Below, one piece after another: positions 7,913 through 16,763 of a stretch of 64,000 nucleotides of DNA (position 1 is its first letter; every line of letters begins with the position of its first letter). The DNA comes from Xanthomonas sp. XNM01. GTDB taxonomy: Bacteria > Pseudomonadota > Gammaproteobacteria > Xanthomonadales > Xanthomonadaceae. The stretch lies in contig NZ_JACVAP010000005.1 in NCBI RefSeq assembly GCF_014851915.1, forward strand, positions 62,001 through 126,000, given 5' to 3'. The notes under the pieces were generated by a model. That model was not told where the DNA came from, made no database searches, and was given only the letters and a program-made list of their open reading frames with translations. The position numbers and the translations under genes are program-made.

Positions 7913-8866
7913 ATGACCGTTGAACGTGCCATCCGCGATGGCATCGTCGCGAGCCGTCTGCAGCTCCCGCCGGGGCCATGGAAGACGGTCTTTGACGCGT
8001 TGCGCGCCCGCTTCCCGGAAGTGGACGCCGCCACGTGGCAGAACCGCTTCGCGCGCGGCTGCGTGCTGGATGCCGACGGCCAGCCGCTCGATGCATCTGC
8101 GCCATATCGCATCGGTGCCGAAATCCAGTATTTCCGCGAGGTCCCGGACGAGCCCGTCATCCCCTTCACCGAAACGGTGGTGCATGCCGACGCGCATCTG
8201 GTCGTCGCCTGCAAGCCGCACTTCCTGCCGGTGGCACCGACTGGCGCGTACGTGCGCGAGACCCTGCTGACCCGGCTGGTGCGGCGCTTCGGCAATCCGG
8301 ATCTGGTGCCGCTGCACCGCATCGACCGCGACACCGCCGGGCTGGTGCTGTTCTCGGCCTGCAGGGAGACGCGCGGCATCTACCAGGCGCTGTTCCGCGA
8401 GCGGCGCATCCGCAAGCATTACCTGGCGGTGGCGGCGCCGCTGCCGGGGCTGAGGTTTCCGTATGTGCATCGCAGCCGGCTGGAGCCGGGCGAGCCGTTC
8501 TTCCGGATGCGCGAAGGCGCGGGCGCGCCGAACAGCGAGACGGTGATCGACGTGGTCGCACGCGGTGCGGAGATGTGGACCTACCGGCTGGAGCCGGTCA
8601 CCGGGCGCAAGCACCAGCTACGCGTGCACATGGCGGCGCTGGGCGCGCCGATCCTGCACGACCGGTTCTATCCCGACCTGGAAGACGAACGGCCGGACGA
8701 TCCGGAACGGCCGCTGCAGCTGCTGGCCGAAACGCTGGCATTCGACGATCCGCGCGATGGTGAGCCGCGTTGCTTCACGGCCCGCTCGCGTCTGTCCGCC
8801 GCCTGGTCTCCACCCGGAAGCGCGCAGATGCAACAAGGCGCGGAGCACGGACCGCACGATCCGTGA
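7913..8866 (+). CDS. RluA-family RNA pseudouridine synthase
   Basis: A 317-residue protein with the RluA catalytic signature HRIDRDTAG (135-143, catalytic Asp138), preceded by VVACKPHFLPVAPTG and followed by the PVTGRKHQLRVHM block near residue 230. These enzymes isomerise specific uridines in rRNA or tRNA to pseudouridine in the cytoplasm. The N-terminal 75 residues are not a canonical S4 domain. The C-terminal 25 residues are extra and low-complexity. The precise RNA target cannot be read from sequence. Confidence 0.92.
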   Translation: MTVERAIRDGIVASRLQLPPGPWKTVFDALRARFPEVDAATWQNRFARGCVLDADGQPLDASAPYRIGAEIQYFREVPDEPVIPFTETVVHADAHLVVACKPHFLPVAPTGAYVRETLLTRLVRRFGNPDLVPLHRIDRDTAGLVLFSACRETRGIYQALFRERRIRKHYLAVAAPLPGLRFPYVHRSRLEPGEPFFRMREGAGAPNSETVIDVVARGAEMWTYRLEPVTGRKHQLRVHMAALGAPILHDRFYPDLEDERPDDPERPLQLLAETLAFDDPRDGEPRCFTARSRLSAAWSPPGSAQMQQGAEHGPHDP

Positions 8867-8945
8867 CCTGCCTGCGTCAGTGTCGTCCGGTCTTCCGTTA
8901 GGATCGCGACAGCCGCGACGCGCGTTGCGGATGAGGGAGCACTCG

Positions 8946-9887
8946 ATGCGATCCATGGAAGAACCGGCAGCCACGTGCACAGCGCGACTGCGTCCCGGGC
9001 AGACACCGGCGACGTCGGCGAAGGCGGGGACGCCACGGAGCGCCGGCACACGGCTGGCGCTGGCCACGCGGCGGCTCACGGCGATGCTTGCGATCGCGTT
9101 GTTGCCAGGTCTCGCGTTGGCCTGCGCCCCGACCCAGGGACTGGACGGCGCATTGACGATTCCGCAGTGCGCTGCGGCATCGCCCGCGGAGGACTGCACG
9201 GCCGGATCGCAGGCCTTGTTCCTGGCGCTGAACGCCTTCGAGATCCCGCAGGTGTTCACCATCGGCGTGCAGAGCAGCCCGTGGCGGATGTACGACGGTG
9301 AGGGCCGGATCCTGACGGTGGACGAGGTGGCTGCCGCGGTCCGGGCAGGGCGGCCGGAGAGTGACCGGCGCGTGCGCCTGGTCGGCTCATGGACGTCGGC
9401 GCGTCCCGATGGCGGCACCGATACCCTGGCGCGGCGTCTGTCCGCAGCGCTCGACGGTCTGCCGGTCGACGGCAGCGATGGTTTTCTGTGGTTGAGCCAG
9501 GACGGCAGTGCGATACGCAGCACGCGCCAGGCGGCGTCGATCAGGACCTCCGGCCAGTACCTGGTGCCCGCGGGCGAGGACGTGATGATGGCGCTGGTGC
9601 ACGGCGTGCTGGTCGACGAGGAAGACCAGTTTGTGGAGCAGGGCAATGCCGACGGGGTGCTGCACGCCGGGATCGGGCACGACGTGTTCCTGCTGTGCCC
9701 CGAGCGTGCGCTGGCTGCCTTCAAGCAGGCCGCGGAACTGGGCAGCGCGATTGGTGCGTACAACGCCGGGCTGATGCATGCCGATGCGGGCGAGCAGGGA
9801 GATGCCGAGGTCTGGCTGAAGCGGGCCGTGGCGCTGGGCGAGCCGAAGGCTGCCGCGGCACTGGACCGGTTGGGCGGTCGCCGGTAA
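8946..9887 (+). CDS. Exported protein with C-terminal Sel1-like repeat
   Basis: A 313-residue protein. A long basic N-terminus precedes a hydrophobic export segment (about 50-66, LTAMLAIALLPGLALACAP); the Cys could be lipidated, but the lipobox is weak. The middle is unrecognised. The last 50 residues (AFKQAAELGSAIGAYNAGLM, then GDAEVWLKRAVALGEPKA) form one or two Sel1/TPR-like helical hairpins. ATG 8946 has GAGGGAG upstream; a start at 8931 is also in frame. Probably periplasmic, in protein interaction. Confidence 0.7.
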   Translation: MRSMEEPAATCTARLRPGQTPATSAKAGTPRSAGTRLALATRRLTAMLAIALLPGLALACAPTQGLDGALTIPQCAAASPAEDCTAGSQALFLALNAFEIPQVFTIGVQSSPWRMYDGEGRILTVDEVAAAVRAGRPESDRRVRLVGSWTSARPDGGTDTLARRLSAALDGLPVDGSDGFLWLSQDGSAIRSTRQAASIRTSGQYLVPAGEDVMMALVHGVLVDEEDQFVEQGNADGVLHAGIGHDVFLLCPERALAAFKQAAELGSAIGAYNAGLMHADAGEQGDAEVWLKRAVALGEPKAAAALDRLGGRR

Positions 9888-10040
9888 GCGCACTCCAGCA
9901 CAGGACGGACAGAGGCCCAGGCCGCCTGCCGAGCTGACACCGGCGCCGACCGCTGACGGCCTCACGCGGACAGGCGCAGCCTGCCGTCATCGAACGGGGC
10001 GTCGCCGGTGCGGCGTGCCGTGCCGGTTCGCTTCAGTGCC

Positions 10041-11006
10041 TCAGCGCGCCAGCAGCCGCAGCCCGAAGCCTTCGCGTTCGCCGCCCCAGCCGTCGATCAC
10101 GCGCAGCCCGGCCTGCGCGGCGAGGGCGGCGAAGCGCGCGTCGCGGTACTTGTGGCTGTACTCGACCAGCATCGCCTCGCCGTCGGCGAACGCGATCCGC
10201 TGGCCGGCGACGGTCACGGTCTGTGCGCGGCGGCTGACGATGTGGGTCTCGATGCGCTCGCGCAGCGGCACGTAGCGGGCACGGTGCGCGAAGGCGTCCA
10301 GGTCGAAGTCGGCGCCGAGCTCGCGGTTGAGCCGCGTCAGCAGGTTCAGGGTGAACGCGGCGGTGACGCCGGCGGCATCGTTGTAGGCGGCCTCGATCCG
10401 CGCCGGGTCCTTGACCAGGTCGATGCCGACCAGCGCCATGCCATGCGTGCCGCCTTTCCCGGCAATCGTGGCGGCCATCGCCTTGAGGATCGCCACCGCC
10501 TCGGCATCGGCGAAGTTGCCCAGGGTGGAACCGGGGAAGAACACCAGCACGCGGCCGTCGCCGGTGGCCGGCGGCAGCGCCAGCGGGCGGGTGAAGTCGG
10601 CGCACAGCGGGCGCATCGCCACGGCCGGGAAGCGCGCGTGCAGGCGCGCGACGCTGGCGTCCAGTGCGCTGGGCGAGATCTCCACCGGGGTGTAGGCGCG
10701 CGGGGCATCCAGGCCGTCCAGCAGGGTTTCGGTCTTGAGCCCGCTGCCGCTGCCGTACTCGACCACGTGCGCGCCGGCGCCGACGCGCGCGGCGATCGCC
10801 GGCATGCTGCGCGCCAGCAGCTCCAGCTCGGTGCGGGTCAGGTAGTACTCGGGCTGCCGGGTGATGGCGTCGAACAGGGCCGAGCCGCGCGCGTCGTAGA
10901 AGTACTTCGACGGCAGCCGCTTCGGCGTGGCGCTCAGGCCGGCCAGCGCGTCCTCGCGCAGGGTGGCGGCGGGATCGGGCAGGCGGATCGGGGCGACGGC
11001 ATTCAT
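10041..11006 (-). CDS. egtD: L-histidine N-alpha-methyltransferase EgtD
   Basis: A 321-residue SAM-dependent enzyme that trimethylates histidine to hercynine, the first step of ergothioneine synthesis. Family marks are LPSKYFYDARGSALFDAITR near the N-terminus, YYLTRTELELL, the SAM-binding EYGSGSGLKTETLL (about 90-103), VFFPGSTLGNF and the C-terminal EYSHKYRDARF. The start codon overlaps the stop of the upstream egtB gene by 4 bp, so the two are co-translated. The length is typical of EgtD. Confidence 0.96.
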   Translation of the reverse strand: MNAVAPIRLPDPAATLREDALAGLSATPKRLPSKYFYDARGSALFDAITRQPEYYLTRTELELLARSMPAIAARVGAGAHVVEYGSGSGLKTETLLDGLDAPRAYTPVEISPSALDASVARLHARFPAVAMRPLCADFTRPLALPPATGDGRVLVFFPGSTLGNFADAEAVAILKAMAATIAGKGGTHGMALVGIDLVKDPARIEAAYNDAAGVTAAFTLNLLTRLNRELGADFDLDAFAHRARYVPLRERIETHIVSRRAQTVTVAGQRIAFADGEAMLVEYSHKYRDARFAALAAQAGLRVIDGWGGEREGFGLRLLAR

Positions 11007-12286
11007 GCGGGGTTCCTTGCCAGACGAAGGCCGGCGAACTGCCAGCGCGTAGCCGGCGGGAAGAAATTGCGGTAGCTGGCGCGCACGTGGCCTGCCGGGG
11101 TCGCGCAGCTGCCGCCGCGCAGCACCCACTGGCTGCACATGAACTTGCCGTTGTATTCGCCGGTGTCGTCGTTCCACGGGCGATAGCCGGGATAGGCGGT
11201 GTAGGCGCTGGACGTCCATTCCCAGACATCGCCGTACAGCTGCAGCAGGCCGTCGCCGGGCTGCGCGGCCTGCGGTTCCAGCAGGCCGTCATCCGCGAAA
11301 TGTCCCTGCACCGGCTGCTGTGCGGCGGCGCGTTCCCACTCGGCCTCGGTCGGCAGGCGCGCACCGGCCCAGCGCGCGTAGGCATCGGCTTCGTAGTAGC
11401 TGAGGTGGCAGACCGGCGCATGCGGGTCCAGCGCCCGCACCCCACCGAGGCTGAAGGCGTGGGCCAGGTCCGGCTGCCAGTACAGCGGCCGCTCCCAGCC
11501 CTGTGCCTGCACCGCGGCCCAGCCGTCGCTGAGCCACAGCGTGGAAGTGCGGTAGCCGCCGTCCTCAATGAAGGCGCGGTACTCGGCGTTGCTGACCGGG
11601 CGGTTGGCCAGCGCATGGGCAGGGACGAGCACGCGGTGCCGCGGCGACTCGTTGTCGTAGGCGAAATCCGGCGCGTGCTCGGGCCAGCGCGGCGCACCGA
11701 TGGAGATGATCGATTCCTCCGCATCGACCCAGCGCAGCGGCACCGCGCGACCGGCGCGCTGCTGCAGGTCGTCGCGGTAGGCCGGCTGCAGCGGGTTGCA
11801 GCCCAGCGCGTGCTTGATGTCGGTCAGCAGCAGCTCCTGGTGCTGCTGCTCGTGCTGCAGGCCCAGCAGCAGGCGCCGGCGCAGCGTGTCGTCGAAGCGG
11901 CCGGCAGCCAGGCCGTCGTCGATGCGGGTATCGACCTCGGCGCGGTACAGGCGCACCTCGTCCAGCGTCGGTCGCGACAGCAGGCCGCGCCGGGGCCGCG
12001 GATGGCGCGGGCCGGCGCTGTCGTAATAGCTGTTGAGCAGGTACTGCCAGTCCGGCCGCGCCGGCGCATCGCCGGCGGCCTGCAGCACGAAGTGGTCGAA
12101 GAACCAGGTGGTGTGCGCCAGGTGCCATTTGGCCGGGCTGGCGTCGTCCATGCTCTGCACCATCGCGTCCTCGGCCGAGAGCGGCGCGGCCAGGCGCCTG
12201 CTGGCCGCACGCACGTGGGCGAAGCGCAATGCCAGGGGATCGGTGGCGGCCGGCGGCGCGGCCGGCGGGACAGGAATCGCGTGCAT
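11003..12286 (-). CDS. egtB: Hercynine oxygenase EgtB (ergothioneine synthesis)
   Basis: A 427-residue non-haem iron sulphoxide synthase that joins hercynine to a thiol donor with O2. The DinB-like N-terminal domain carries the iron ligands: His in HLAHTTWFF (about 55-58) and the HEQQH motif (about 145-149). The C-terminal formylglycine-generating-enzyme-like domain shows PVSNAEYRAFIEDGGY, RLPTEAEWERAA, GDVWEWTSSAY and VLRGGSCATP. ATG 12286 was preferred to an in-frame GTG at 12295. egtD follows with a 4-bp overlap. No egtC (glutamine amidotransferase) or egtE-like lyase gene is adjacent. Confidence 0.95.
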   Translation of the reverse strand: MHAIPVPPAAPPAATDPLALRFAHVRAASRRLAAPLSAEDAMVQSMDDASPAKWHLAHTTWFFDHFVLQAAGDAPARPDWQYLLNSYYDSAGPRHPRPRRGLLSRPTLDEVRLYRAEVDTRIDDGLAAGRFDDTLRRRLLLGLQHEQQHQELLLTDIKHALGCNPLQPAYRDDLQQRAGRAVPLRWVDAEESIISIGAPRWPEHAPDFAYDNESPRHRVLVPAHALANRPVSNAEYRAFIEDGGYRTSTLWLSDGWAAVQAQGWERPLYWQPDLAHAFSLGGVRALDPHAPVCHLSYYEADAYARWAGARLPTEAEWERAAAQQPVQGHFADDGLLEPQAAQPGDGLLQLYGDVWEWTSSAYTAYPGYRPWNDDTGEYNGKFMCSQWVLRGGSCATPAGHVRASYRNFFPPATRWQFAGLRLARNPA

Positions 12287-12427
12287 GGCCGGCACCGTAG
12301 CGACGGGGGCATGAGCGTCACGTCATCGATGGGTGAATGCGGGCGTGAAGCCAGGAGCCCATTCCCGTAGGCCGCCATGCGGCCGTGGTCCGGTGATGCC
12401 CCGCGCTCGCTGGTCGTGCACGGCGTC

Positions 12428-12817
12428 CTATCGGGGACGCCCGGCCTTCTCCGGCGTCTCGGTATGCGCACAGGCCAGCCAGCGGCCGTTCTTCCGCACC
12501 CAGGTCGTCGTGTCGTACACCACCATGTCGTGGTGTTCGCCGTTCACGGTGAACGCCTGCATGGCCCCGTACGCGGCGACGGCGACATCCGGTGCAGGAA
12601 AGATGACCTGTTCATCGAAGAACGCGAAGGCGGTGATCCGCCCGTTGCCGGACTGCGCCATCGCACGGTACTGGTCGGGTGCGAAGCGGACGACGCCGCG
12701 CGCGGCGACCGTGATCGAAGGCGAATCCAGCAGCGACACCGCCGTCTCCATGTCCATGTCCTGCATCGCCTGCCAGAACTGGCGTTCCAGCGTCATGATG
12801 TCTGCGTGCGTCGTCAT
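12428..12817 (-). CDS. SnoaL/NTF2-like protein
   Basis: A 129-residue cytoplasmic protein with the NTF2-like plan: an N-terminal helix (LERQFWQAMQDMDMETAVSL), DSPSITVAARG, then beta strands ending VVYDTTTWVRKNGRWLACAH. Such proteins form cone-shaped pockets and serve as small isomerases, hydrolases or binding proteins; the role here is unknown. It has no signal peptide, unlike the other NTF2-like proteins in this window. Confidence 0.82.
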   Translation of the reverse strand: MTTHADIMTLERQFWQAMQDMDMETAVSLLDSPSITVAARGVVRFAPDQYRAMAQSGNGRITAFAFFDEQVIFPAPDVAVAAYGAMQAFTVNGEHHDMVVYDTTTWVRKNGRWLACAHTETPEKAGRPR

Positions 12818-13064
12818 CGGGCATCCCGCACGGTAGTGGATACACGAACGGTCGCATGTTGCCCGCGGTGGCGATGTGCGGGCGCGCCGCCTCCGCATCG
12901 GTGCATGAGCGGCGGCGTCCGGTCCGTAGCGCCGCTGCGCATCGCAGTGGCGCTCGCCTGCAGCGCAGACAGCCCGGGATCCGCTTTCGAGAATGGAGCG
13001 GTCGCCAGCATCGTCGACCACCGCTGGCGGCAGGGCATGCGCACGGCGCTGCTACGATGCGCGC

Positions 13065-13889
13065 GTGCACCGGCATGTTCCTTCATCGCTCTTACCGCAG
13101 CTGGCGCAGGTCCGCGGCATCGTCCGGTGCCACCTTGGCGATACGGTCGTCGCGGTCCATCTGTTCGGTTCCGCGGTGCAGGGCGGGCTGAAACCATCGA
13201 GCGACATCGACCTGCTGGTGATCGTGCGCGCTGCGCCGGACGCGTCCGTGCGCCACGCGTTGCTGGTCGATCTGCTGTCCGCCTCGGCGCCGCCCGGCAC
13301 CTGCGCGACGCTGCGGCCGCTGGAACTGACGGTGGTCGCGCACGACCGTATCGTTCCATGGCGTCATCCGGCGCGCCGCGAGCTGCAGTTCGGCGAGTGG
13401 CTGCGCGCCGACATCGCAACGGGCCGGTTCGAGCCGCCGATGCCCGATCACGATCTGGCGATCCTGCTGCGGCAGGTCCGCGAGCATGGCATCGCGCTGG
13501 TCGGGCCCGGTCCCGTCGATCTGGTCGCACCCGTGCCCGACGCGGACATCGCCCGCGCGCTGCAGGACACGATCGCGCAATGGAACACGCCGGACGACTG
13601 GGCCGGCGACGAACGCAACATCGTGCTGGCGCTCGCCCGGATCCGATACACCGCCGCGACCGGCCGCATCGCCTCCAAGGACGTCGCCGCGGACTGGCTG
13701 CTGCCCTTGCTGGATGCGCGGCACCGGCCGGTCCTGGCGACGGCGAGGGCGGCGTACCTGGGGCGGGGTGGCGACACGCTCGCCTCGCATCCCGACGCCG
13801 TCGCCGCCTACATCGCGCATGTGCGCACCGAGGTCGCGCACATGCTGGATGCGGGCATCGGTGCCCTGGCGCGGCCGCAACAGGGATAG
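13065..13889 (+). CDS. AadA-type aminoglycoside nucleotidyltransferase (ANT(3'')/(9) family)
   Basis: A 274-residue protein that should adenylylate streptomycin and/or spectinomycin using ATP. It starts at GTG 13065. With that start the residues fall on the numbers I recall for AadA: GS at 35-36, metal-binding Asp47 and Asp49 in SDIDLL, catalytic Glu87, Trp112, Trp173, Asp178 and Asp182. Position 185 is Asn where I recall His in AadA. The length is close to the family norm (about 260) with a short C-terminal extension. There is no integron or mobile context, so it looks like a chromosomal intrinsic gene. An in-frame ATG at 12993 would add 24 unconserved residues. Confidence 0.9.
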   Translation: MHRHVPSSLLPQLAQVRGIVRCHLGDTVVAVHLFGSAVQGGLKPSSDIDLLVIVRAAPDASVRHALLVDLLSASAPPGTCATLRPLELTVVAHDRIVPWRHPARRELQFGEWLRADIATGRFEPPMPDHDLAILLRQVREHGIALVGPGPVDLVAPVPDADIARALQDTIAQWNTPDDWAGDERNIVLALARIRYTAATGRIASKDVAADWLLPLLDARHRPVLATARAAYLGRGGDTLASHPDAVAAYIAHVRTEVAHMLDAGIGALARPQQG

Positions 13890-14083
13890 CGCAGGCGCAC
13901 GCACGGCCCCAGGCACCGCGGTCGCGCATCCGGCATGGCATCGGGCGGTGGGCGCGCCACCGGCACGCGGCTGCGCGAGGCCGGCGGGTCGTGCCGGGTC
14001 GTACGCCCGTCGCGCACGCAGCCGGGGCGACCCGCATGCCGGTCAGCCCTCCCGCATGCGAGCAGGCATGTACGAGCGGCCTT

Positions 14084-15088
14084 TTACCGGAACCGGCCGC
14101 CCGCCTCCTCGTCGAAACGCCGCGTCCACCAGTCGGTGAACGCCATCTCGTCCACGTCATGGGGCACGCGCAGGTAGGGGCGCTCCCAGTGCGCGAGGCG
14201 CAGCGGCCGGAGGAAGGCATTGACCGCGCGGTACGCGGCCGGGGCGCCGCCGTTGTCGAGGTCGCCGAGCACCGGCATCGCGCCGGCCTGGAACACGACG
14301 CCACCATCGTAGGGATGCAGGACGACCGCATCGCCGAGCGCGGCACGTGCGGCATCGAGGCCGCCGACGCGGGCGAGCAGGGCATCGTCGATCGCGGTCA
14401 GCCAGTTCACGTCGCGGATCGCGTCGGTGCGGTGGCGGATCTCCATGCCGAAGTGGGTGCCGTCCTCGTACAGCAGGCCGGGAAAGCGGCACAGGACCGG
14501 ATGCGCCCGCTCCGGTGCGCTGCTGGCGTAGGTGGCGAACAGCAGCGACAGGCCGGACACCGCGTAGAACACCCGCAGCTCCCGGCAGGCATCGACGAAG
14601 AAGCGCACCACGCCGGCCGGGTCGCGTGCCAGCTCGGCCAGCCGGGTCTGGTACAGCAGCCGTCCATTGCCGCCGCGGTAGCCGGTGCAGGGCAGCAGGG
14701 TGGTGAAGTAGTCGTGCACCGGTTCGCCCGAGCGCAGCGCGCCCTTCGGCCGGTGCCGGAGGTAGAAGCCGGCGGTATTCGACGCGTCGAGGTACGCCGG
14801 CTGGTCGAAGTAGTCCACCAGCACCTGCTTCGTGCCCAGCCGCTTGGAACCACCGTCGAAGGCCAGCACGTTGGTGTTGCCCTCGGCCAGGTCGTAATAG
14901 CGCAGTGCCAGCCCGCGCATCGCCTCGCGCGTGCGGCGCGCATCGCCGTCGGCGAAGTACAGACCGGCGGCCAGGCCGTACAGCCAGCGGATCGATTTGT
15001 CCGCGGGCAGGCCGATCTCGTCGAGCCGTACGAGCGCGTCGTTCGCTGCGTGGGCGGCCATCGTGTCCAGCAGTGCATGCATCTCCAT
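14084..15088 (-). CDS. DUF3396-like protein (type VI immunity family)
   Basis: A 334-residue cytoplasmic protein, no signal peptide. Features that recall DUF3396 are FYLRHRPKGALR, VRFFVDACRELRVFYAVSGL, then GLLYEDGTHFGMEIRHRTDAIRDVNWLTAID and a C-terminal VPHDVDEMAFTDWWTRRFD. Members are annotated as immunity proteins against type VI secretion effectors. No effector, Rhs or VgrG gene lies next to it, so if the assignment holds it is an orphan. Confidence is good that it is a real gene, moderate for the family. Confidence 0.68.
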   Translation of the reverse strand: MEMHALLDTMAAHAANDALVRLDEIGLPADKSIRWLYGLAAGLYFADGDARRTREAMRGLALRYYDLAEGNTNVLAFDGGSKRLGTKQVLVDYFDQPAYLDASNTAGFYLRHRPKGALRSGEPVHDYFTTLLPCTGYRGGNGRLLYQTRLAELARDPAGVVRFFVDACRELRVFYAVSGLSLLFATYASSAPERAHPVLCRFPGLLYEDGTHFGMEIRHRTDAIRDVNWLTAIDDALLARVGGLDAARAALGDAVVLHPYDGGVVFQAGAMPVLGDLDNGGAPAAYRAVNAFLRPLRLAHWERPYLRVPHDVDEMAFTDWWTRRFDEEAGGRFR

Positions 15089-15516
15089 GCGGGCACCCTA
15101 GCAGCCTGCGATGCGCCGCGACGTCGTCCGCGTGGCCCCCGGCCCTCCATCTTCCGGCACCACGCGGGTGATTTCGCAGGATGGTCCGGTGGTCGCGGGC
15201 ACGTGGCCGGCCTGTGCCCGACGTGTCCGGGCAACAGTCTGGCCGTGCGCGGCAGCGGTCGCATGCACGGCCGGAGTCGGCTGCGTCCATGTGCGGCTTC
15301 ACGATCGCCCGGCATGGCCGCTCCTGCCATCGCGGGGTGCGATGGCCGCCGCAGCGTCTGTCATTCGCCTTCCGGCAGCCCTGCTGCAGGGCGGCGTACC
15401 CGGCGTGCGCGATCCGCGCCGCCACGGACGCTGTCCGGCCGCGCCGCCTTTAACGCGGCCGGAACGCCGGCTGCCGGGAGATGCGCTAGGCTCCGCGCCA
15501 TTCTTGGCAGGAGCCG
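15089..15516. other. Non-coding gap of about 430 bp
   Basis: This lies between two divergent genes (DUF3396-like to the left, DUF5671-like to the right). Short open frames exist in several frames, but none has a ribosome site, consistent codon use or a recognisable product. No repeat or clear operator was seen. Confidence 0.5.
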
Positions 15517-15519
15517 GTG

Positions 15520-16164
15520 ATGGCCGCAGCAACACAGGATCTGGAGCGCTTCGTCCGCGACGCGCTGACGCAGGGGCAGTCGCGGACGCGGATCGAGGCG
15601 GTGCTGGCGCAGGCCGGCTGGCCGCCCGAGCAGGTGCGCAGCGTGCTGTCGGTGTATGCCGATGTCGCCTTTCCCGTGCCGGTGCCGCGCCCGCGGCCGT
15701 ATCTGTCGGCGCGCGAGGCGTTCTTCTACCTGGTGCTGTTCGCCACGCTGTACCTGTGGGCGTTCCACGTGGGCAGCCTGCTGTTCGACCTGATCAACCA
15801 CGCGTACCCGGATCCGGGCGTGCAGTACAGCTACTGGGCGCGGGGGCACAAATCGATGCGCTGGTCGGTGGCCTGGGTGCTGATCGCCTATCCGGTGTTC
15901 CTGCTGGTCGCGCGGATGCTGGCGCGCGAGCTGGCCAGCAATCCGGTCAAGCGGCTGTCGGCCGTGCGGCGCTGGTTGACCTATCTCACCCTGTTCATCG
16001 CCGCGACCACGCTGCTGGTCGACATGGCCGTGCTGGTCTTCAACGTGCTGGGCGGCGAGCTGAGCGTGCGCTTCCTGCTCAAGGTGCTGGTGGTGGCACT
16101 GCTGGCCGGCGGCATCTTCGGCTACTACCTGCTCGACCTGCGCCGCGAGGAGGTGGAGGCATGA
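15520..16164 (+). CDS. DUF5671-like integral membrane protein
   Basis: A 214-residue protein. A soluble N-terminal helix pair (about 1-50, LERFVRDALTQGQSRTRIEA and GWPPEQVRSVLSVY) resembles the domain that precedes DUF5671. Five hydrophobic segments follow, with a YLSAREAFFYLVLFATLYLWAF motif and HKSMRWSVAWVLIAYPVFLL. CAGGAG precedes the start; GTG 15517 is directly adjacent. It overlaps the next gene by 4 bp. Inner membrane; function unknown. Confidence 0.8.
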   Translation: MAAATQDLERFVRDALTQGQSRTRIEAVLAQAGWPPEQVRSVLSVYADVAFPVPVPRPRPYLSAREAFFYLVLFATLYLWAFHVGSLLFDLINHAYPDPGVQYSYWARGHKSMRWSVAWVLIAYPVFLLVARMLARELASNPVKRLSAVRRWLTYLTLFIAATTLLVDMAVLVFNVLGGELSVRFLLKVLVVALLAGGIFGYYLLDLRREEVEA

Positions 16165-16607
16165 ACGCACAGACCCTGGGCCGTGTGCTGCTCGTCGCCG
16201 CCACGGTGGTGGTGATCGGCACGGTGGCCGCCGCGATCGTGGTGATGGGTACGCCCGCGCAGCAGCGCGCCCTGCGCTTGGACGAGCGCCGCGTGTCCGA
16301 CCTGCAGCGCATCGTCGACGCCGCGCGTCAGCACGCCGACCGCAACGGTGCGCTGGCGCCGGACCTGACCACGCTGGCCAGCCGGCCCGGCCTGCGCCTG
16401 TCCATCACCGACCCGGACACGGCGCTGCCCTATGTGTACGAAGTGCGGCAGGCGAAGACGTTCCGGGTGTGCGCGACCTTCGCCACCGATACCGCGGTCG
16501 ACGAGCCCGACCAGCGCCGCCTCGACGAGGACGACTGGCTGCATCCGGTGGGGCGGCACTGCTTCGACCGCAGCTGGACGCCGACGCCTGCCTCGGACGC
16601 AGGCTGA
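16161..16607 (+). CDS. Membrane-anchored periplasmic protein
   Basis: A 148-residue protein with one N-terminal transmembrane helix (about 8-30, VLLVAATVVVIGTVAAAIVV) and a soluble domain (RRVSDLQRIVDAARQHADRN, LPYVYEVRQAKTFRVCATF, GRHCF). Two cysteines may form a disulphide. It is coupled to the preceding DUF5671-like gene (ATGA overlap) and probably interacts with that protein in the inner membrane. Confidence 0.78.
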   Translation: MNAQTLGRVLLVAATVVVIGTVAAAIVVMGTPAQQRALRLDERRVSDLQRIVDAARQHADRNGALAPDLTTLASRPGLRLSITDPDTALPYVYEVRQAKTFRVCATFATDTAVDEPDQRRLDEDDWLHPVGRHCFDRSWTPTPASDAG

Positions 16608-16763
16608 GCCAGGCGCGGCAGCGACCACATGGAGATGGCATCGAACGCGATCTCCTGCGGCGCGACGGCATCGACCTGCCACCGCTACCGGCCGAATGCC
16701 GGCACCAGCGCTGCGCGACGGGTTGCAGCGCGCCATCGAAGACCAGTCACCGGGTGAGGACAC

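Noticed and set aside
12377-15520. A 1047-codon plus-strand open frame.
   Set aside because: It crosses several well-supported genes on both strands and its translation has no recognisable domain; it is an artefact of high GC.
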